A program made the translations under genes and the position numbers. From NCBI GenBank assembly GCA_000434395.1, contig FR878777.1, forward strand, positions 26,222 through 90,221: a stretch of DNA of 64,000 bases, written 5' to 3'. Source of the DNA: Clostridium sp. CAG:568. Its GTDB lineage: Bacteria > Bacillota_I > Bacilli_A > RFN20 > CAG-288. Below, piece by piece: positions 61,403-64,000 of this stretch (its first letter is position 1; each line of letters opens with the position of its first letter). The notes under the pieces are model-generated. The model was not told where the DNA came from and did no database searches. It saw only the letters and a program-made list of their open reading frames with translations.

Positions 61403-64000
61403 TTAATTGTTATCATCGCCTAGATTTAAGGAAGACAACAAATCCTGTGATAGTTTATCAGTGTCAACATCTTCACTCTTATCTTCCTGCTCTTTAACTT
61501 TTAATTCTTCATTTAATCTTTGGACTTCATATTCGGAAGCTTTTTCCTTTTGGGATAACTCAGCCAACGAAGAACAAAGTTCATCTTTTTCTTTCTTTAA
61601 GTTTTCTATCTCTTCTTTCAATGAATCGATAGTGGAATCGTTCGCCGAAGAAGAAACATTTGCTAACTTTTCATTCAAAGAACGAATTTCTCCATCTTTT
61701 TCATTTAATTGATCATTTAATTTAGATATCTCATTTACTTTACTATCAAGAGTAGAGCTTGCATTCTTTAAGGAGTCCGACTTCTCATCTACAATCGAAT
61801 TTAGCCTTTCGATTTCAGTTTCAAAATCCTTGTTCTTATTAAGCAATTCTACAATATTCTTATCTTTTTCAACAATGGATTTATTCAATTCATCCTTTGC
61901 ATCAGAAAGAATTTGAATTTCATTTGCTGCTGAATTAATCTGGTCTTCATATGAAGAAATCTTGCCGTTCAATTCATTATATTTATTATCTTTATCTACC
62001 AATTCATTTTTAAGTTTTTCATTTGAAGAAGTCAATTCGGAATTGATTTCATTCAAAGATGAAAGCTTTTCATTCAATTGATTGATTTGATTTGAAGACT
62101 CCTCAATCGTTGAATTCGATGTATTGCGCTCTTCATTCAAACGATTCAATGATTCTTCTAATTCAGAGTTCTTCTTATTTGTTTCTTCTACCAGTTGTGA
62201 ATTGTTTTGCTTCAAAGCTTCTATGGATGATTTCAATTCAGCTATTTCAGAATCCTTCTTTTCTAGAAGATCAACATTGGATGAATTGCTGTTGTCTAAA
62301 TCATTTTTGATTGTGGAAAGGTCTAGTTTAAGTTGATCATTTTCATTCTTCATCTCTTCTAATTTAGAATTCAGTAATTCCTTCTCTTTTTGAATCTCAT
62401 CAAACTGATTCTTCAAAGAATCAAAGCTGTAATTCACGTTGGACAAATCATCATTTAAGTTAGAAATCCTATTTGAATATAGGCGTTCATTTCTTCTCTT
62501 CTCTAAGACGAGATTTCTATTCTTTTTCTCTAGATAATTCAATGTGCTTTGTTTCTGGTCAGCTTCTATCAAAAGTTCTTTCAACTGGTCAGATAACAAA
62601 TGATTTACGAAACTCATCCTTTGCAGTTCTTTGATAGATGACAACCTATCTTTTTGACCCTCTTTGGAAAGATTGATATTGGCATTCTTCAAGCTTGTTG
62701 AAAGCAGAGTCAAATACTCGTTTTCTTTATTCGAATCATCGAGTTTTGATTTCAAGGCTGGAACTTGAGCTTCTAATTCATCTTTGATTTTAATTAAATC
62801 GTCCAACTTATCAGCTTCATTTTTTCTTGATTCTTCGATTACATCCTTGGATTGTTCCAATTGAGACAAAGCTTTATCCTTCTCATCAAGTTTCTTCTCT
62901 AGTTCATCAATCTTTGCCAATTCTTTTTCCAAAGATTCAATTTTATCTTTAAGCTGGGGAATTTGTTCATTCTCTTGCTTCAAAGAAAAGACAACATCTT
63001 CCAAATGAGATTTATCTTCTCTTTGCTTATTTATCTCCTCATTCTTTTTAGATAAATCATCCTGAAGTTTCTTATTCTCTTCAACTAATTTTTCATCATC
63101 AACACTTTCAACCACTTTAACTTCATTAGAGTTGGATGAATCATTATTTTCAGATTTGTCTTCTAAAGTATTCGATGATTCCTCGTATGGCTCAGCAGTT
63201 GTTTCCTCAGTCATATTTTTATTGATAGGCTCTTCTTCTTTAGATGAGTTAGAGAAATCTTCTTTATTGTCATCTGATTGATTTTGCTCTTGTTGAACAC
63301 TTTCTTTATCAGATTCAACATCTTCATCGGATTTTAAATCTACAGAGCTATTGATCAACTTAGACATGAAATCAGGTAAAATCAAATCATCCTCATCATC
63401 CTTTTGATCAGGTTCAGGAAGAATGTCGGGAGACACATCAGGAGCTAGTTCAACTTCGCCAGTTATCACTGCTTCATCTTCTTTCTTGTTGAAATGACAT
63501 GCGACAACACCGACTGAAACTTCAGGATTTTGTTCTTCGCTAGTAGCTAATCCAAAGATAATATTGGCCTGGGTTCCACAAGCTTTCTTAATATAATTTA
63601 CAGCTTCTTGAGTATCTTCCAAAGATAAATCGTTACCACCTGAAATATTCACAATTAAAGATTGAGCACCTTTAATCGAACATTCCAACAATGGAGAAGA
63701 AACTGCATTAATAGCTGCTTTCAAAGCCTTCTTTTCGCCTTTGGCAGAACCGAAGCTAATCAATGCAATTCCGGAGTTCTGCATAACAGATTTGACATCT
63801 GCGAAATCCAAATTGATAACACCGGAATTTTGAATGAGATCTGCGATAGTTTTAACGGCCAACGATAAGACTGAGTCAGACTTTCTAAAAGCACCGTAAA
63901 CACCTTGGTCTGCTTCTTTAAGGAACAATCTATCGTTAGGAACAACGATATATGAATCGACATTCTGTTTAAGTTTGTTGATTCCTTCAACAGCATTGTT
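61403..64000 (-). CDS. ftsZ: FtsZ with giant coiled-coil C-terminal extension (5' end outside window)
   Basis: Tubulin-like division GTPase. The frame is open to the window edge, and the visible part (865 codons) begins in the middle of the FtsZ core: KQNVDSYIVVPNDRLFLKEA, VINLDFADVKSVMQNSG, AAINAVSSPLLE, GAQSLIVNISGGNDLSLED and PEVSVGVVACHF. The GTP-binding N-terminus (GGGTGTG) lies beyond position 64000. After the core comes a short segment with LILPDFMSKL, resembling the conserved C-terminal FtsZ peptide, an acidic Ser/Asn/Glu-rich linker of about 85 residues, and then about 550 residues of heptad-like coiled coil rich in Leu, Lys, Glu, Asn and Ser. Ordinary FtsZ proteins are 350-450 residues; this one should approach 1,000. 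No stop or shift breaks the frame. The TTG at 63928 is internal. Confidence 0.9.
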   Translation of the reverse strand, partial: NNAVEGINKLKQNVDSYIVVPNDRLFLKEADQGVYGAFRKSDSVLSLAVKTIADLIQNSGVINLDFADVKSVMQNSGIALISFGSAKGEKKALKAAINAVSSPLLECSIKGAQSLIVNISGGNDLSLEDTQEAVNYIKKACGTQANIIFGLATSEEQNPEVSVGVVACHFNKKEDEAVITGEVELAPDVSPDILPEPDQKDDEDDLILPDFMSKLINSSVDLKSDEDVESDKESVQQEQNQSDDNKEDFSNSSKEEEPINKNMTEETTAEPYEESSNTLEDKSENNDSSNSNEVKVVESVDDEKLVEENKKLQDDLSKKNEEINKQREDKSHLEDVVFSLKQENEQIPQLKDKIESLEKELAKIDELEKKLDEKDKALSQLEQSKDVIEESRKNEADKLDDLIKIKDELEAQVPALKSKLDDSNKENEYLTLLSTSLKNANINLSKEGQKDRLSSIKELQRMSFVNHLLSDQLKELLIEADQKQSTLNYLEKKNRNLVLEKRRNERLYSNRISNLNDDLSNVNYSFDSLKNQFDEIQKEKELLNSKLEEMKNENDQLKLDLSTIKNDLDNSNSSNVDLLEKKDSEIAELKSSIEALKQNNSQLVEETNKKNSELEESLNRLNEERNTSNSTIEESSNQINQLNEKLSSLNEINSELTSSNEKLKNELVDKDNKYNELNGKISSYEDQINSAANEIQILSDAKDELNKSIVEKDKNIVELLNKNKDFETEIERLNSIVDEKSDSLKNASSTLDSKVNEISKLNDQLNEKDGEIRSLNEKLANVSSSANDSTIDSLKEEIENLKKEKDELCSSLAELSQKEKASEYEVQRLNEELKVKEQEDKSEDVDTDKLSQDLLSSLNLGDDNN

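Noticed and set aside
1..64000. Mollicutes code 4 (TGA = Trp)
   Set aside because: tex, nusB, xseA, apt and rsmH end in TGA exactly where the next gene or ribosome site begins; Trp is encoded by TGG.
1..64000. CRISPR array, IS element, prophage or tRNA gene
   Set aside because: No regularly spaced identical repeats, transposase, phage genes or cloverleaf with a GGTTCRANTCC arm were found on reading both strands.

Overview
The window is a 64 kb piece of an AT-rich, low-GC Gram-positive chromosome. Gene content and order (yqeG-yqeH-nadD-rsfS-mtnN, hisS-aspS, dnaG-rpoD-trmK, ybeY-cdd-era-recO-glyQS, dnaB-dnaI, mraZ-rsmH) are those of Bacilli. Several traits point to a reduced, Mollicutes-like lineage: a NadD-YqeK fusion, a compacted nusB-xseAB-dxs-recN cluster, a Mollicutes-like EF-P loop and a minimal division cluster. 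TGA is a stop here (tex, nusB, xseA, apt, rsmH all end in it), so the code is standard. No tRNA, rRNA, IS element, prophage or CRISPR was seen; this is a housekeeping region.

Layout. Positions 1-12641 are all on the + strand: leuS (partial), tex, a YqhY-like gene, nusB, xseA, xseB, dxs, recN, dinB and a Xer recombinase. Positions 12642-13198 hold a chromosome-dimer resolution (dif) site flanked by five 27-bp repeats in mirror orientation. Beyond it most genes are on the - strand, so both arms point at dif and this intergenic region is very probably the replication terminus. From 13.2 to 49.7 kb come mtnN, rsfS, nadD-yqeK, yqeH, yqeG, parC, parE, yneF, efp, rpmG, a glycerate kinase, nfo, a DEAD-like helicase, aspS, hisS, rel, apt, a sigma-like gene, trmK, rpoD, a second alternative sigma gene, dnaG, glyQS, recO, era, cdd, ybeY, a C39-like membrane protein, dnaI and dnaB. 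The + strand genes plsY, ispG and ispH are interspersed.

Positions 49.9-55.4 kb carry a + strand glycolytic operon (pfkA-pyk-ROK kinase) and thrS. The last part (- strand) holds mraZ-rsmH-small membrane protein, and ftsZ-pheS-pheT-yceD. The ftsZ gene runs off the right edge and carries a coiled-coil tail of several hundred residues after its GTPase core.

Functional threads: MEP isoprenoid synthesis (dxs, ispG, ispH); aminoacyl-tRNA synthetases (leuS, aspS, hisS, glyQS, thrS, pheST); replication and repair (dnaB, dnaI, dnaG, parEC, recN, recO, dinB, nfo, xseAB); transcription (rpoD plus two divergent sigma-like genes, nusB); and glycolysis. Two unidentified structured RNAs of about 290-350 nt, each with its own promoter and terminator, lie at 23971-24262 and 26709-27060.

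Most noteworthy: the dif/27-bp repeat array (possible replication fork trap), the giant coiled-coil FtsZ, the two RNAs, a C39-peptidase-like membrane protein with no ATPase, a DnaI without Walker residues, and the extra sigma-like factors.
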